Position numbers and translations under genes: made by a program | Assembly: GCA_013287855.1 (NCBI GenBank) | Contig: JABDCY010000004.1 | Coordinates: 1 to 58,019 of the forward strand | Direction: 5' to 3' | DNA: 58,019 bases | From: Candidatus Babelota bacterium | GTDB lineage: Bacteria; Babelota; Babeliae; Babelales; Vermiphilaceae | Notes under the pieces: generated by a model | Databases searched by the model: none | Told to the model about the DNA's origin: nothing | What the model saw: only the letters and a program-made list of their open reading frames with translations | In this document: in pieces, positions 43,051 to 52,547 of the stretch | How positions within the stretch are numbered: the stretch's first letter is position 1 | How the letters are laid out: each line of letters opens with the position of its first letter

Positions 43051-44979
43051 ATGAAAAAAATAGTGTTTTATCTGATTGTAGCAGTTTCGATGCCAGCCCC
43101 GGGCATGGAACTGGTTCAAGAAAAAAAACCAATCATTATTTTAAAAAATGGTGATAAGACCTACCCCTTGACTGCTGAAATTCTCAAAATCAGCGGACTT
43201 TTAAATGCAGTGATTAAGAGTGGCTTCAGTGAAGGCTTGGTATTAAAAGAAGAAGGTATATTGGAATGGGATTTAACAGATCAAGGATTTGCCGATAACG
43301 CACTACAATTTTTTGTGGAAATAGCGCCTTATCTATACACGCTTCAGCGCGCACCAGCACAAGAAACTACGATATTAGCTAAGATGGCTGCATTAAATAC
43401 CGAACTCAAGAAAGTTGATGCAGAAATCAAAGACCTGGAAGACGCTAGGTTCACCGAAGCAAAGGGTGAATTCCAAAAAGATCTCGAAGTGCGATTTGCC
43501 AAAGGGAAAAGACTGCAGGACGCATTAAACATCGAAAGCATGCAATTAAGCGGGATTAAAGAAGTTGCTCAAGTTGCACATGAAACTATCAAGAAATTAA
43601 TCCTGGGAGCGCAGTCCACTGATTGGTCTGAATTTGAAAGTCTAATTGATTATCTGATTATTGATAAAACGCCGTTGTTTGTTGCAAGCGCCTTTGGCCC
43701 ACTAGGAGTCCCTGCGCCATTTCTTACGTTGGAGCATAATAATCCCGTTGCTGCAGCTGTTTTGAGTGGGGATGATAGTAAGGTTATTACAGCATCTGGT
43801 GAAGAAGACCGTAAATTAGGCGGACTGGCTGCTAAAACGGTTACCATGTGGGATATACAGGATGTAACAAATGTAAAAAAATATGACAAAACGTTTGATG
43901 AAAAAGTTAATTCAATCGCATTTAGCTACGACAGCAAGATGGCTATTATTGCGGTAGGCACTAAGGTCATTATTGCGGATATCAGCAACTTCCAAAACGG
44001 ATTTGATGTTAGATATGTTTTAACTAATCAAAATAATCCTGTTCAACATGCAGCCTTTAGTCATGACGATAAAAAAATTATGATTGTTTCAGGCAATAGA
44101 GTTGATATTTGGCAGGTAGATACCCTTGCGCAACCACAAGCTCAACCACTTCAGACCTTTTTTCATGAATCGCCTGTGGTATCAGCGGCGTTTAGCCATA
44201 AGGATACTCAAATCATCACCGCTTCAAATAATATTGCCACAATTTGGGATCTAAAAAGTTGGCAACCTTGGCATACCTTTGAACATTGGCATGAGGCTAT
44301 AGGTTGGCAAAAGGCTAAAAGTGAGTATGAACATCAGGAATATGACGATAGCCAGGTCTATTCAGCAGCATTTAGCCATGATGACACTAAAGCTATTGTT
44401 GCTACCGCGGATGCGGTTATTATTTGGGATATAAAAAGCGAGGAAGAAATTGGCCGATTAGGTATAGGGGGCAGTATAATGGCTGCTGAATTTAATCGTG
44501 ATGATACCAAAGTTATTGCTTTTGGTCATCGTAAAAACAATGCACATATGTGGGATATAGCATTCGCTCAACAATATGGCTCATTAAGGCTCAATGTTGT
44601 TGCGATTAATGCATTTGGTCAGTCGAGTTCAGGGAACGATTATGTTACTTCAGCACATTTTAACCGTAATGGAACAAAGGCTATTACTAGCTCAACGGAT
44701 AAAACGGCCACGATTTGGGCAAATGCGGAACTTTCGTTGATACAAATCAATCTGATTCGTATGCTACAAGGCGCTAAAAAAGCATGGAAGGAACAAATTT
44801 TAGCATTGAAACCAAAGGAAGGTGAAAGATCGGTGACAGTGCCAAGATACCCGGGAAAAAATATTGATAAGACAACAAATAAAAACCTCTATGATGCTTA
44901 TATGGCGCTGCCTAAAAATTTACAGAAACAATATAGCCGGGATGTTAATATTATTGAAAGCATGGAGGTGGTTGAGTGA
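43051..44979 (+). CDS. Exported WD40-repeat protein 1 of a coupled operon (642 aa)
   Basis: Signal peptide (about 1-20, MKKIVFYLIVAVSMPAPG) is followed by a Skp1/BTB-like candidate domain (about 25-105: KPIIILKNGDKTYPLTAEIL...EWDLTDQGFADNALQFFVEI, shown here in two parts), a coiled-coil stretch to about 190, then WD40 blades with VTMWDIQD, IATIWDLKSW, VIIWDIK and AHMWDI motifs. The C terminus ends SMEVVE. AGGA upstream supports the start. The stop overlaps the next gene's GTG start (GTGA). A role in host protein recruitment is inferred. Confidence 0.8.
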   Translation: MKKIVFYLIVAVSMPAPGMELVQEKKPIIILKNGDKTYPLTAEILKISGLLNAVIKSGFSEGLVLKEEGILEWDLTDQGFADNALQFFVEIAPYLYTLQRAPAQETTILAKMAALNTELKKVDAEIKDLEDARFTEAKGEFQKDLEVRFAKGKRLQDALNIESMQLSGIKEVAQVAHETIKKLILGAQSTDWSEFESLIDYLIIDKTPLFVASAFGPLGVPAPFLTLEHNNPVAAAVLSGDDSKVITASGEEDRKLGGLAAKTVTMWDIQDVTNVKKYDKTFDEKVNSIAFSYDSKMAIIAVGTKVIIADISNFQNGFDVRYVLTNQNNPVQHAAFSHDDKKIMIVSGNRVDIWQVDTLAQPQAQPLQTFFHESPVVSAAFSHKDTQIITASNNIATIWDLKSWQPWHTFEHWHEAIGWQKAKSEYEHQEYDDSQVYSAAFSHDDTKAIVATADAVIIWDIKSEEEIGRLGIGGSIMAAEFNRDDTKVIAFGHRKNNAHMWDIAFAQQYGSLRLNVVAINAFGQSSSGNDYVTSAHFNRNGTKAITSSTDKTATIWANAELSLIQINLIRMLQGAKKAWKEQILALKPKEGERSVTVPRYPGKNIDKTTNKNLYDAYMALPKNLQKQYSRDVNIIESMEVVE

Positions 44980-44989
44980 ACTACAAAAA
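44954..44989 (+). repeat. 36-base junction repeat, copy 1
   Basis: The segment from TTGAAAGCATGGAGGTGG to ACTACAAAAA spans the end of one gene, its stop and the start of the next. It recurs exactly at 47065-47100. Confidence 0.85.
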
Positions 44990-47090
44990 ATTACTGTTTT
45001 ATTTGATTATTCTCATAAATGCCGTGCCAGTTCTGGGCATGGAGCTGGTTCAAGAAAAAAAACCAATCATTATTATAAAAAATGACGATAAAACTTACTC
45101 CTTGCCAGCTGAATTTCTTAAAGAAGGTGAATCCTTAAAAGCAGCGTTAAAAACAGGGGAATATGAATGGGATTTAACTCAAGAAAAATTTTCTGCTGAT
45201 ACGATGCAATTGTTTGTTGATTTAGCACATAATTTATATACCATGCAAAGCGCTCCTTCATTAACAAAGTTGGCTGCAACAAAATTAGCTTCTTTAATAA
45301 CAAGCCAGGGTTTGATTGAAACACGTCTAACTGAAGCTCGAAAGAAAGAACCAACAGACGAAGAAATAGCCACAGAAAATGACCTATTACAAAAATACTC
45401 GGCTTTGTCAAAAGAGTATAAGCCTTTAGAGGAAGAATACCGAACCTCTGTGGTTGATAAAACGTGGACTGAAGAAACAAGATCGGCTAAAAAACAAACA
45501 TTAGATTCTTTAAAGCAACGTATGGATGCGATTAAACAACAAAAAAACGAATTAAGACCAGAGGTTATGAATTTAGAAAAGCAATATGATCAAGCTACGG
45601 CTGACTACACTCAGGAAAAAGAACAAGCCGAGAAGCGTGCAGCTGAGATCAATCAAAACGAACAAAATGCTAGCAATGCTATAAGAAAATTAAGGAAATT
45701 GAGCTTGAAAGAATTGCAAGCCATTGATTGGATTTCTTTAAATCGCCTCATGACCTATTTATCATTCGATATTAGCGCTTTGTGTAAGGCATTATTTGTA
45801 ACAATATTAGAACTATTTGAAGAACAGCGAGGAAATGCTGTAACTTCAGTGGTTTTTAGTAATGATGATACAATGGCACTAACTTCTGGTCAGCAGGTAT
45901 CTGTTATTTGGGACACGACAAAAGATGAGTCTCAACAGATTAGTTTACTTGAACATTGGAGTGATGTGCCACCAAATTCGTCAGCATTTAATTCTGAAGG
46001 CACCAAAGTTATTATCGATGTAAACAAAAAAGCTCAGATTTGGGAGATAAAAAAAGACAAGCCGCTTCTTCTTTTTACCTTGCAAAGTCAACAATCGCAA
46101 AACACAATCACACAAGGCAAACAACCGCAAAGTGGCATAGAACTAAGGTCTACGAATGTTGGACGCTTAATTGCAGTAGCCTTTGTGCGAGGAGGTGCAA
46201 ACGCTATTACTGCTTCATGGGATGGAACGTTAAAGCTGTGGGATCTAACTAAGGCTCAGCCTAGCATTGTTTTTAATCAAACCTTTCAAGGTGCTAATGG
46301 ACAAATTATAGCTATTAACGGGGCAGCCTTAAGCAATGACGGTACCAAACTTATTACCATTTCAGGCTCTGCTATTTCTATTTTCGATATGACTAAAGAT
46401 AGCCCTAAACTACTCTGGACTTTTGAAGAAAACAGCACTCAACGCGGTCTCGCTACTTTCAAACAAACTAGTTTTAACAATCTTGCTCCAGTAGGATTAA
46501 ACCGTGATGGTACCAAAGCGGTAGCTAGTTTGAAGGAGACTGATTATAGCAAAGCGGGACCTAAAATTACGCAGAACAATCAAATCGTAATTACTCAGCC
46601 GGAAAATATTGCGTATCGCTTTCCCGTTAAGATTTGGGATGTTTCTCAGGATAAACCGCAAGTTCTTCGTGAGCTACCACATGATGAATACGCTAATGCA
46701 ATAGCTATCAGCGATGATGGACGCATAGTTATAACGGGTTCATCGAAGACTCTTAAAATTTGGGATGCTACTACGGGTGAGTCCCTGGCAACTATTTATC
46801 CAAAAGGTGGCGTTAACTCAGTAGCTATTAATCATGCTAGCACCAGAATTATTCTTGGTACGCAAGCCAATGCCCAGATCTGGGAGATTTGGGCAACCGC
46901 AGATGTTTCGATTTTACAAATTGGTCTTATGCTAATGCTCAAGGCAGCGACAAAAGAAAATACAAAAATTACCGTTGATATGACCAAGCAACCAGCTCTG
47001 TATAAAGCCTATAAATTATTGCCTGAATATGTACAAAAAGAATATAAAGATAAAATTAATATTGTTGAAAGCATGGAGGTGGTTGAGTGA
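44976..47090 (+). CDS. Exported WD40-repeat protein 2 of a coupled operon (704 aa)
   Basis: Paralogue of the preceding gene: same GMELVQEKKPIIIIKNDDKTY start after the signal peptide, same EYEWDLTQEKF segment, longer coiled-coil part (about 95-240), then WD40 blades with LKLWDLTKAQP, VKIWDVSQD and LKIWDATTG. The start is GTG in a GTGA overlap with the preceding stop, and GGAGG lies inside the preceding coding sequence, so translation is coupled. The C terminus SMEVVE repeats that of protein 1. Tandem duplication is clear. Confidence 0.82.
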   Translation: MNYKKLLFYLIILINAVPVLGMELVQEKKPIIIIKNDDKTYSLPAEFLKEGESLKAALKTGEYEWDLTQEKFSADTMQLFVDLAHNLYTMQSAPSLTKLAATKLASLITSQGLIETRLTEARKKEPTDEEIATENDLLQKYSALSKEYKPLEEEYRTSVVDKTWTEETRSAKKQTLDSLKQRMDAIKQQKNELRPEVMNLEKQYDQATADYTQEKEQAEKRAAEINQNEQNASNAIRKLRKLSLKELQAIDWISLNRLMTYLSFDISALCKALFVTILELFEEQRGNAVTSVVFSNDDTMALTSGQQVSVIWDTTKDESQQISLLEHWSDVPPNSSAFNSEGTKVIIDVNKKAQIWEIKKDKPLLLFTLQSQQSQNTITQGKQPQSGIELRSTNVGRLIAVAFVRGGANAITASWDGTLKLWDLTKAQPSIVFNQTFQGANGQIIAINGAALSNDGTKLITISGSAISIFDMTKDSPKLLWTFEENSTQRGLATFKQTSFNNLAPVGLNRDGTKAVASLKETDYSKAGPKITQNNQIVITQPENIAYRFPVKIWDVSQDKPQVLRELPHDEYANAIAISDDGRIVITGSSKTLKIWDATTGESLATIYPKGGVNSVAINHASTRIILGTQANAQIWEIWATADVSILQIGLMLMLKAATKENTKITVDMTKQPALYKAYKLLPEYVQKEYKDKINIVESMEVVE

Positions 47091-47100
47091 ACTACAAAAA
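47065..47100 (+). repeat. 36-base junction repeat, copy 2
   Basis: Exact copy of the segment at 44954-44989, covering the end of the second WD40 gene and the GTG start of the ankyrin gene. Confidence 0.85.
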
Positions 47101-48334
47101 GTTTATGTTCCATTTCATGCTCATAAAGCTCTGCATTTTGGGCATTTTGTTTTCAACTACTATGATGCAGCAGATAATGGCAACATGGTACAGCCCCATA
47201 GCAACAGTTGAAGAGACCGAAGCCCAGCTCAAAGAAGGCAAAGAGCCTGATGAACGGGATTCATTTGGCTTAACGCCACTCATGAATGTTGCCACGCAAG
47301 GCTACGTTGATATGGCTGAGCTCTATATCAAGTATGGTGCTGATGTTAATGCGCAAGCCAGTTTTGATTATTTAGTTATCGAGAATCAGGGTTTTACACC
47401 GTTGCATTTTGGAACACTTAACTCTTATCCTGACATCGTTGCGCTGCTGCTTGCCAACGATGCAGATCCATTAATTGTGGACGGTTTTGCGCAAACGCCC
47501 TTGCATGTGAGCTTGATGCTTAATGATTTCGATGCACAAGAAAAAATATTTAGACAGCTCATGTATGCTGGTGGTAACCCTAATATGCAAAATGCCTCAG
47601 GTGCGACCATTTTACATTTGTTGGTTGAACAGCATGCTGTGCAGCTTTTGACGAATTTAGTTGCTGAATATGGGTTTTTACTTAACGTAAACTTAAAAAA
47701 TAATATTGGTTTAACGCCACTTGAACTTGCCAAGTCACTCAACTGGGATGAGATTCCCGAGGTTCTCTCGCTCATTAAAGTTCCAACCTTGGGTCTTATT
47801 TTTACCAAGGATGTTAATGAACGCGATAAATTAGGCTATGCGGGAGTGCATTATGCCGCATTTATGAATGACCCACAATATTTAAAACAGTTGATTGCGC
47901 GCCGTGCCGATCTAAGTGCACGTGCTCCAGGCAGTGAGGATACACCATTATTTATGGCAGCGCATTTTGGCTTTGCTACTATCGTGCGCATTTTGCTTGA
48001 TCATAAAGCGCCAACAGATGTTGCTAATAAACAAGGTAGAACTATTCCTATGGTCTTGTTGGGCATCAGATCTCTTGATCAGCGCATGCAGTTTCTTCTT
48101 ACCGCAGTTCGTCGTGGTGCAAATCTCAATGCGGTTGATTTTCTTGGTAATACGATGATGCATTATGCGGTACTCAAGCATGATACAGCATGGATAAGAC
48201 GGTTGTTGAAAGTTTTTGGCAATAAAATAGATTGGTCAATTAAAAATAATAAAGGTTTAACGCCTCTCGATATTGCTACGAAGAAAAAATATATCGATAT
48301 TATTGAGCTCCTTAAACCACTCGGTTCTCAATAA
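47087..48334 (+). CDS. Exported ankyrin-repeat protein (415 aa)
   Basis: A basic and hydrophobic N terminus (FMFHFMLIKLCILGILFSTT) suggests export. About nine ankyrin repeats cover residues 55-410, for example FGLTPLMNVATQGYVDMAEL, GFTPLHFGTLNSYPDIVALL and a last NKGLTPLDIATKKKYIDIIE (20 residues each at most). The GTG start overlaps the stop of WD40 protein 2 in the same GTGA form. Ankyrin repeats bind proteins and are common in effectors of host-associated bacteria. It completes a three-gene coupled operon. Confidence 0.88.
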   Translation: MNYKKFMFHFMLIKLCILGILFSTTMMQQIMATWYSPIATVEETEAQLKEGKEPDERDSFGLTPLMNVATQGYVDMAELYIKYGADVNAQASFDYLVIENQGFTPLHFGTLNSYPDIVALLLANDADPLIVDGFAQTPLHVSLMLNDFDAQEKIFRQLMYAGGNPNMQNASGATILHLLVEQHAVQLLTNLVAEYGFLLNVNLKNNIGLTPLELAKSLNWDEIPEVLSLIKVPTLGLIFTKDVNERDKLGYAGVHYAAFMNDPQYLKQLIARRADLSARAPGSEDTPLFMAAHFGFATIVRILLDHKAPTDVANKQGRTIPMVLLGIRSLDQRMQFLLTAVRRGANLNAVDFLGNTMMHYAVLKHDTAWIRRLLKVFGNKIDWSIKNNKGLTPLDIATKKKYIDIIELLKPLGSQ

Positions 48335-48530
48335 AATTATTATGTTGTCATTTTGTATTTAAAAAATATTTTAATTCTCCCGCCAACATCATTTTGAATC
48401 TATTTTGCTGAGTTTACGAATCGGTGCCCTTATTTTTGCACTGAAACTGGTTGACAAATAGTTGCAATCAAAGGATTGATTGTTCTTAAAATCTATCGTC
48501 TTAATCGAAATGTGTTTGTGTTCTTGACTA

Positions 48531-49823
48531 TTATGACTGGATCGTTTTTCTGCGATAGAAAACATATATATTCCACGTCCGCAGCATAAGCATAACTAAA
48601 ATGCCGAAGGCAGTCAGGCGCACGGCGAAAAGTGCTAACAACATGGCAATAATAGAAGTGGGAGCCATGAAGATGATGGCATAAAAACCAGCGAAGGAAA
48701 GTGCTGCATATATAATGAGAAAGTGAACTCGTTCTTGGGCAATGCAGAACTTTTCATATACTACTACCAGATTTTCGGATAACAATAACATGATGAACAC
48801 TATTGAACTAAACCACGGGATGGAATCGGTCATGAGACTGGTATTTGTAGCAAGAATTGTTTTGATGTTCAAAATCACGAGTGTTGTAAGTATAGCAAGT
48901 ACCAGAAATAATTTTTTATTAAGCTTTATAAGTAGAGCAACTTTCTCATCTAAGGTAGCATGTTGCACATGCGCAAAAAGCAACTGACTATTCAACCCGA
49001 ATATTTTTTGCACAACTGGCGTGATGAGATAACATGCATGACTTAGCAGTTTGAAAATACCTGCAGCGCTAAAACCTGCTTGCGCTGCAATCCAAGGAAC
49101 CAAAAAATTGCTCGAAAAAAGATTGTGCCCTGCTTGATTGATAAAATTTAATAGACGACTTTTGTTAAAATTAATTGGTTGCAGAATAGTTTCATTATCT
49201 CCCCTTGGTAACTGGAAATACCAACTATGGATCACATGAATGTATAAAAGCGTGGCAAGTAAAGATGTTGCAATCAGCGGTGTAAAAAGATTCGGAATGG
49301 AAAAAATCCCAGTATATAAGCACGCTCCCCAAGCTGTTGCAAGATAACAACCTAATAATGCTATTTCAACATAAGCACTATAGCGTGCTTTGAAAGCAAG
49401 CTGAACCAAGGTTTTTAAAATTTTCCGCACTCCTTCAATAAGTGCAAGTGATGCGATGTACATGCTATGGCACGTTAATGCATGGGAATATGCAACATAC
49501 TTAACGATCATCAATGCGAACCCAAGAATGAAAATTGCACACATAATATGTTTGAGCAATGGGCGGACGATTAGCTGTCTATATGATTTTTGATCAAGTG
49601 CAGCTTGCGCAAAGAAAGGAGTAATCGCATTTTCAAAGCCTCCGCTTACAAAGCTTGCAATAAAATAACTCATGGCAAATGCGGTGCCAATGAGTCCGTA
49701 AGTGGCTATGGGAACTGTTTTAAATAGTGCAATCTGATGTGCAAAAAGCAACAATTGATACGTGATTGCTTCAAAGGTATTCCATTTAAAACTTTGAGCA
49801 ATTTTGTGCTGAACAGATATCAC
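48531..49823 (-). CDS. Second flippase-like membrane protein
   Basis: A 430-residue multi-pass protein with the same amphipathic start (HKIAQSFKWNTFEAITYQLL) and about 12 hydrophobic segments as the gene at 41522. The GTG start follows AAAGGA at good spacing. It would flip lipid-linked sugars or lipids. Together the two flank the WD40-ankyrin operon, although both are on the other strand. Confidence 0.68.
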   Translation of the reverse strand: MISVQHKIAQSFKWNTFEAITYQLLLFAHQIALFKTVPIATYGLIGTAFAMSYFIASFVSGGFENAITPFFAQAALDQKSYRQLIVRPLLKHIMCAIFILGFALMIVKYVAYSHALTCHSMYIASLALIEGVRKILKTLVQLAFKARYSAYVEIALLGCYLATAWGACLYTGIFSIPNLFTPLIATSLLATLLYIHVIHSWYFQLPRGDNETILQPINFNKSRLLNFINQAGHNLFSSNFLVPWIAAQAGFSAAGIFKLLSHACYLITPVVQKIFGLNSQLLFAHVQHATLDEKVALLIKLNKKLFLVLAILTTLVILNIKTILATNTSLMTDSIPWFSSIVFIMLLLSENLVVVYEKFCIAQERVHFLIIYAALSFAGFYAIIFMAPTSIIAMLLALFAVRLTAFGILVMLMLRTWNIYVFYRRKTIQS

Positions 49824-49920
49824 ATTAATCCTTTATAACAATCTTTACTTTTTTAAACCATTATCAGTAATCTGATGAAGCAATGGGTTAATAATGCATT
49901 CTGAAAGAGGGGGTTACCAA

Positions 49921-50781
49921 ATGAAATTCCATATTTTATGTGCTGTTTTTCTGAATTTTTTAGTAAGTAGCACTACTATAATTCCTGCTCAACGCAGCCA
50001 CGTATCTCGTAACCGCTCCTATGATCTATCTGAAGAAATGCCCAAAATGCCACACCGCGCGCAATTGTTGCAAGAACTGCTGACAACAAAAGAAACTCCT
50101 GAAATACTAAGAATTACTCGCAGTGCGGCAGCGGTCTTAAAAGTCAAAGATGAAATCCCTGTTAATGTGTGCATTAAACGACTGGAAAAACATATTACGG
50201 CTCTGGAACAGTTTAATAGAAAAAATAAAATATTAAAATTGCTACCACTTACTAATAATAATCGCTATGCCATTATTGATGGGCTTATTGATTTTACCCA
50301 TGATTTATTGCGTATTTGTGTAAAAAAGATGATCAATGAGGAAAGCCTTGATCCTTTGTTTGTAGCTTGGCGCCTTTTTGTTACCGAATATAAAGATATT
50401 GATAGTGAGACCTTTTTACATGAGATGGGCTATTTACTGTTTACGATTTATAAAAATATCTTTGTGGCATATGTTGAGATGAAAAGTTCGGTTCCTAATG
50501 CTTCAGTAAATTGGCAAGTGCTCAAAGAAATGATTGAGTTGTACGATAGAGTTTCAGCACTACCTATTAAGAAATTATTAGACACGCTCGATAAATGCCT
50601 CATTCAATTTACGGCAATAATGCATGATTATGCTATGGAAGAAGATGCTGGCTTATATGCATGGCTGGCAAAATATTGGTGGGTGCCTCCAATAATTTTG
50701 ACGGGCGTCGTGACCAATTTCGCAAGCTTCTTTTTAAGAACTGGAAAAAGCCCCTCAATAGACACAAATTTACATAAGTAG
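49921..50781 (+). CDS. Exported protein of unknown function (286 aa)
   Basis: Not recognised. Signal peptide (about 1-24, FHILCAVFLNFLVSSTTIIPA), helical middle part, and one C-terminal hydrophobic segment (WVPPIILTGVVTNFASFFL) near residues 256-274 followed by a short basic tail. I chose ATG 49921 (GAGGGGG upstream) over ATG 49894. It precedes carD by 87 bases on the same strand. Confidence 0.66.
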   Translation: MKFHILCAVFLNFLVSSTTIIPAQRSHVSRNRSYDLSEEMPKMPHRAQLLQELLTTKETPEILRITRSAAAVLKVKDEIPVNVCIKRLEKHITALEQFNRKNKILKLLPLTNNNRYAIIDGLIDFTHDLLRICVKKMINEESLDPLFVAWRLFVTEYKDIDSETFLHEMGYLLFTIYKNIFVAYVEMKSSVPNASVNWQVLKEMIELYDRVSALPIKKLLDTLDKCLIQFTAIMHDYAMEEDAGLYAWLAKYWWVPPIILTGVVTNFASFFLRTGKSPSIDTNLHK

Positions 50782-50868
50782 CCGTAACGTTTTACTTGTG
50801 ATAGACTAAAAAAGCGCGAGTAAGAAACTTGGTCTTGAGTTACATGACTCCTTTTAGAAAGGAAAATC

Positions 50869-51393
50869 ATGTTTTCTCTTGATGAAAAAGTTGTTTATCC
50901 GGGCCATGGTGTTGCAAAGATCAACAGAATTGTTGAAAAAAGCTTAGCAGGGCGAGTAGAAAAATTCTTTGAACTTACCTTTCTCAACCAAGATATGACT
51001 ATTCTGGTGCCCATGAGCAATGTTGCATCAACGGGAATTCGCAAACTAAGTTCGACACAAAATATCGATTCCATTTTTGCCCTACTGACAGAACCTGCCA
51101 GGGTTTGTCATGATACGGTTATGGCCAACTGGAATAAACGCAATAAAGAATATCAATGCAAGTTAAGAACCGGTGATTTGCGTGAAATATGCAAAATTTA
51201 CCGTGATCTTAACCTAATCGCAAAGCACAAAGAACTCTCATTTGGTGAAAAAAATCTTTTAAATCAGACAGAAACACTTTTAGTCGAAGAAATATCGATA
51301 GTTAAAAGATTGGCCGAAGATCAAACTATCAAAGAATTACGAGCTTGTTTTATACCACCACACATTGTTATGCAAGCAGCAAAATCGTTGTAA
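50869..51393 (+). CDS. carD: CarD-family RNA polymerase-binding regulator
   Basis: A 174-residue CarD protein, which binds RNA polymerase and stabilises promoter opening. The RNA-polymerase-interacting domain is clear: DEKVVYPGHGVAKINRI, the FFELTFL strand, and ILVPMSNVASTGIRKL. A helical DNA-contact part follows. The start has AGGAAAATC upstream. It ends at a terminator before miaA. Confidence 0.92.
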   Translation: MFSLDEKVVYPGHGVAKINRIVEKSLAGRVEKFFELTFLNQDMTILVPMSNVASTGIRKLSSTQNIDSIFALLTEPARVCHDTVMANWNKRNKEYQCKLRTGDLREICKIYRDLNLIAKHKELSFGEKNLLNQTETLLVEEISIVKRLAEDQTIKELRACFIPPHIVMQAAKSL

Positions 51394-51413
51394 AATTTAG
51401 AAAAACCCGAAAT

Positions 51414-51450
51414 AGGAGAGTACAGTTTTTGATGTATTCTCCTCATTTTT
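51414..51450 (+). terminator. Rho-independent terminator of carD
   Basis: AGGAGAGTACA (51414-51424) pairs with TGTATTCTCCT (51433-51443), one G-U, followed by C and A and then T7. Confidence 0.82.
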
Positions 51451-51487
51451 TTAAAGCTTTTTTTATGCATTTTGCTATTCTTTTTAT

Positions 51488-52471
51488 ATGCAAAGTTCAT
51501 TACAAAAACCTTATTTTATTCTTATTCATGGCCCCACGGGGGTAGGCAAAACTGACTTTGCCCTAGAATTGGCTCGTAGATTGCCACGAGCTCACATTGT
51601 TAATGCCGATCTTGGTCAATGCTATACGCCATTAACTATTGGAACAGCGAAACCCAATTGGCACGTTGAGTCAATTCCGCATCATTTGTTTGATATCATC
51701 GATGAACCGGTTAATACCACTGTAGTTGCCTACCGCAATCGAGTTATAGCACTTATGCAGGAACTCTGGGCCCAGGACATAATGCCAATTTTGGTGGGAG
51801 GTTCCGGCTTTTACCTGAAATCTCTTTTGTTTCCGCCTGCAGACGCGACAAAGCCTGTTGATGTAGATCAATCTGAAAAAACTAGAAATACCCAAGATTT
51901 ATGGCATAAACTTGCAGAAATTGATCAACAACGAGCCGCGAAATTGCACCCAAGTGACAGCTATCGTATAGCTCGAGCCTTGGAAATCTATGAGAATACC
52001 GGGAAAAGACCCTCTGATGCGATGCCTCAGTATAATCCGCCAGCATGCAATTATCTTATCGTGCATCTAACGCGTGATCGTGCAGATTTGTATGAGCGCA
52101 TCAATCACCGCACTGTTGCCATGTTGGAGAGTGGGTGGATTGAAGAAGTGCGCAGGTTACAAAATACACCATGGCAATCATTCCTGGAGAAAAAGAAATT
52201 AATAGGGTATGATACTATCCTGTCGTATTTAAAATCATCACAAGATGAACAGCACAAAAAAGAGCTCATTGCAAGTATTCAACAAAAAACCAGAAATTAT
52301 GCCAAACGGCAAGAAACGTTTTGGCGGATGCTGCGACGAGCAGTGGAAGAAGAACATGCAAGAGATGCTGCCGCTGCAATGAGTATAAAAAGCCTAAACT
52401 TGACTTTATCGAGTGTTGATTTATACATAGATGAATTGTTTCATATACCCCATCTTTATCAATTACGATGA
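51488..52471 (+). CDS. miaA: tRNA dimethylallyltransferase MiaA
   Basis: A 327-residue MiaA, which prenylates A37 of tRNAs reading UNN codons. The P-loop IHGPTGVGKTDFALEL is intact, as are TIGTAKPNW, HHLFDIIDEP, ILVGGSGFYLKSLL, SYRIARALEIYENTGKRPS and the NYAKRQETFWR segment. The usual DS.QVY part reads NADLGQCY, so one or two substrate-side residues differ. The Shine-Dalgarno is poor, yet the terminator upstream and the N terminus both fit ATG 51488. Confidence 0.93.
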   Translation: MQSSLQKPYFILIHGPTGVGKTDFALELARRLPRAHIVNADLGQCYTPLTIGTAKPNWHVESIPHHLFDIIDEPVNTTVVAYRNRVIALMQELWAQDIMPILVGGSGFYLKSLLFPPADATKPVDVDQSEKTRNTQDLWHKLAEIDQQRAAKLHPSDSYRIARALEIYENTGKRPSDAMPQYNPPACNYLIVHLTRDRADLYERINHRTVAMLESGWIEEVRRLQNTPWQSFLEKKKLIGYDTILSYLKSSQDEQHKKELIASIQQKTRNYAKRQETFWRMLRRAVEEEHARDAAAAMSIKSLNLTLSSVDLYIDELFHIPHLYQLR

Positions 52472-52547
52472 GGATCTAATACATGATTGGTTGGAATCCC
52501 CAATTGTAGTTGATCGAAAATTGGGTGCAAAAATAGGTGATAGTGCT

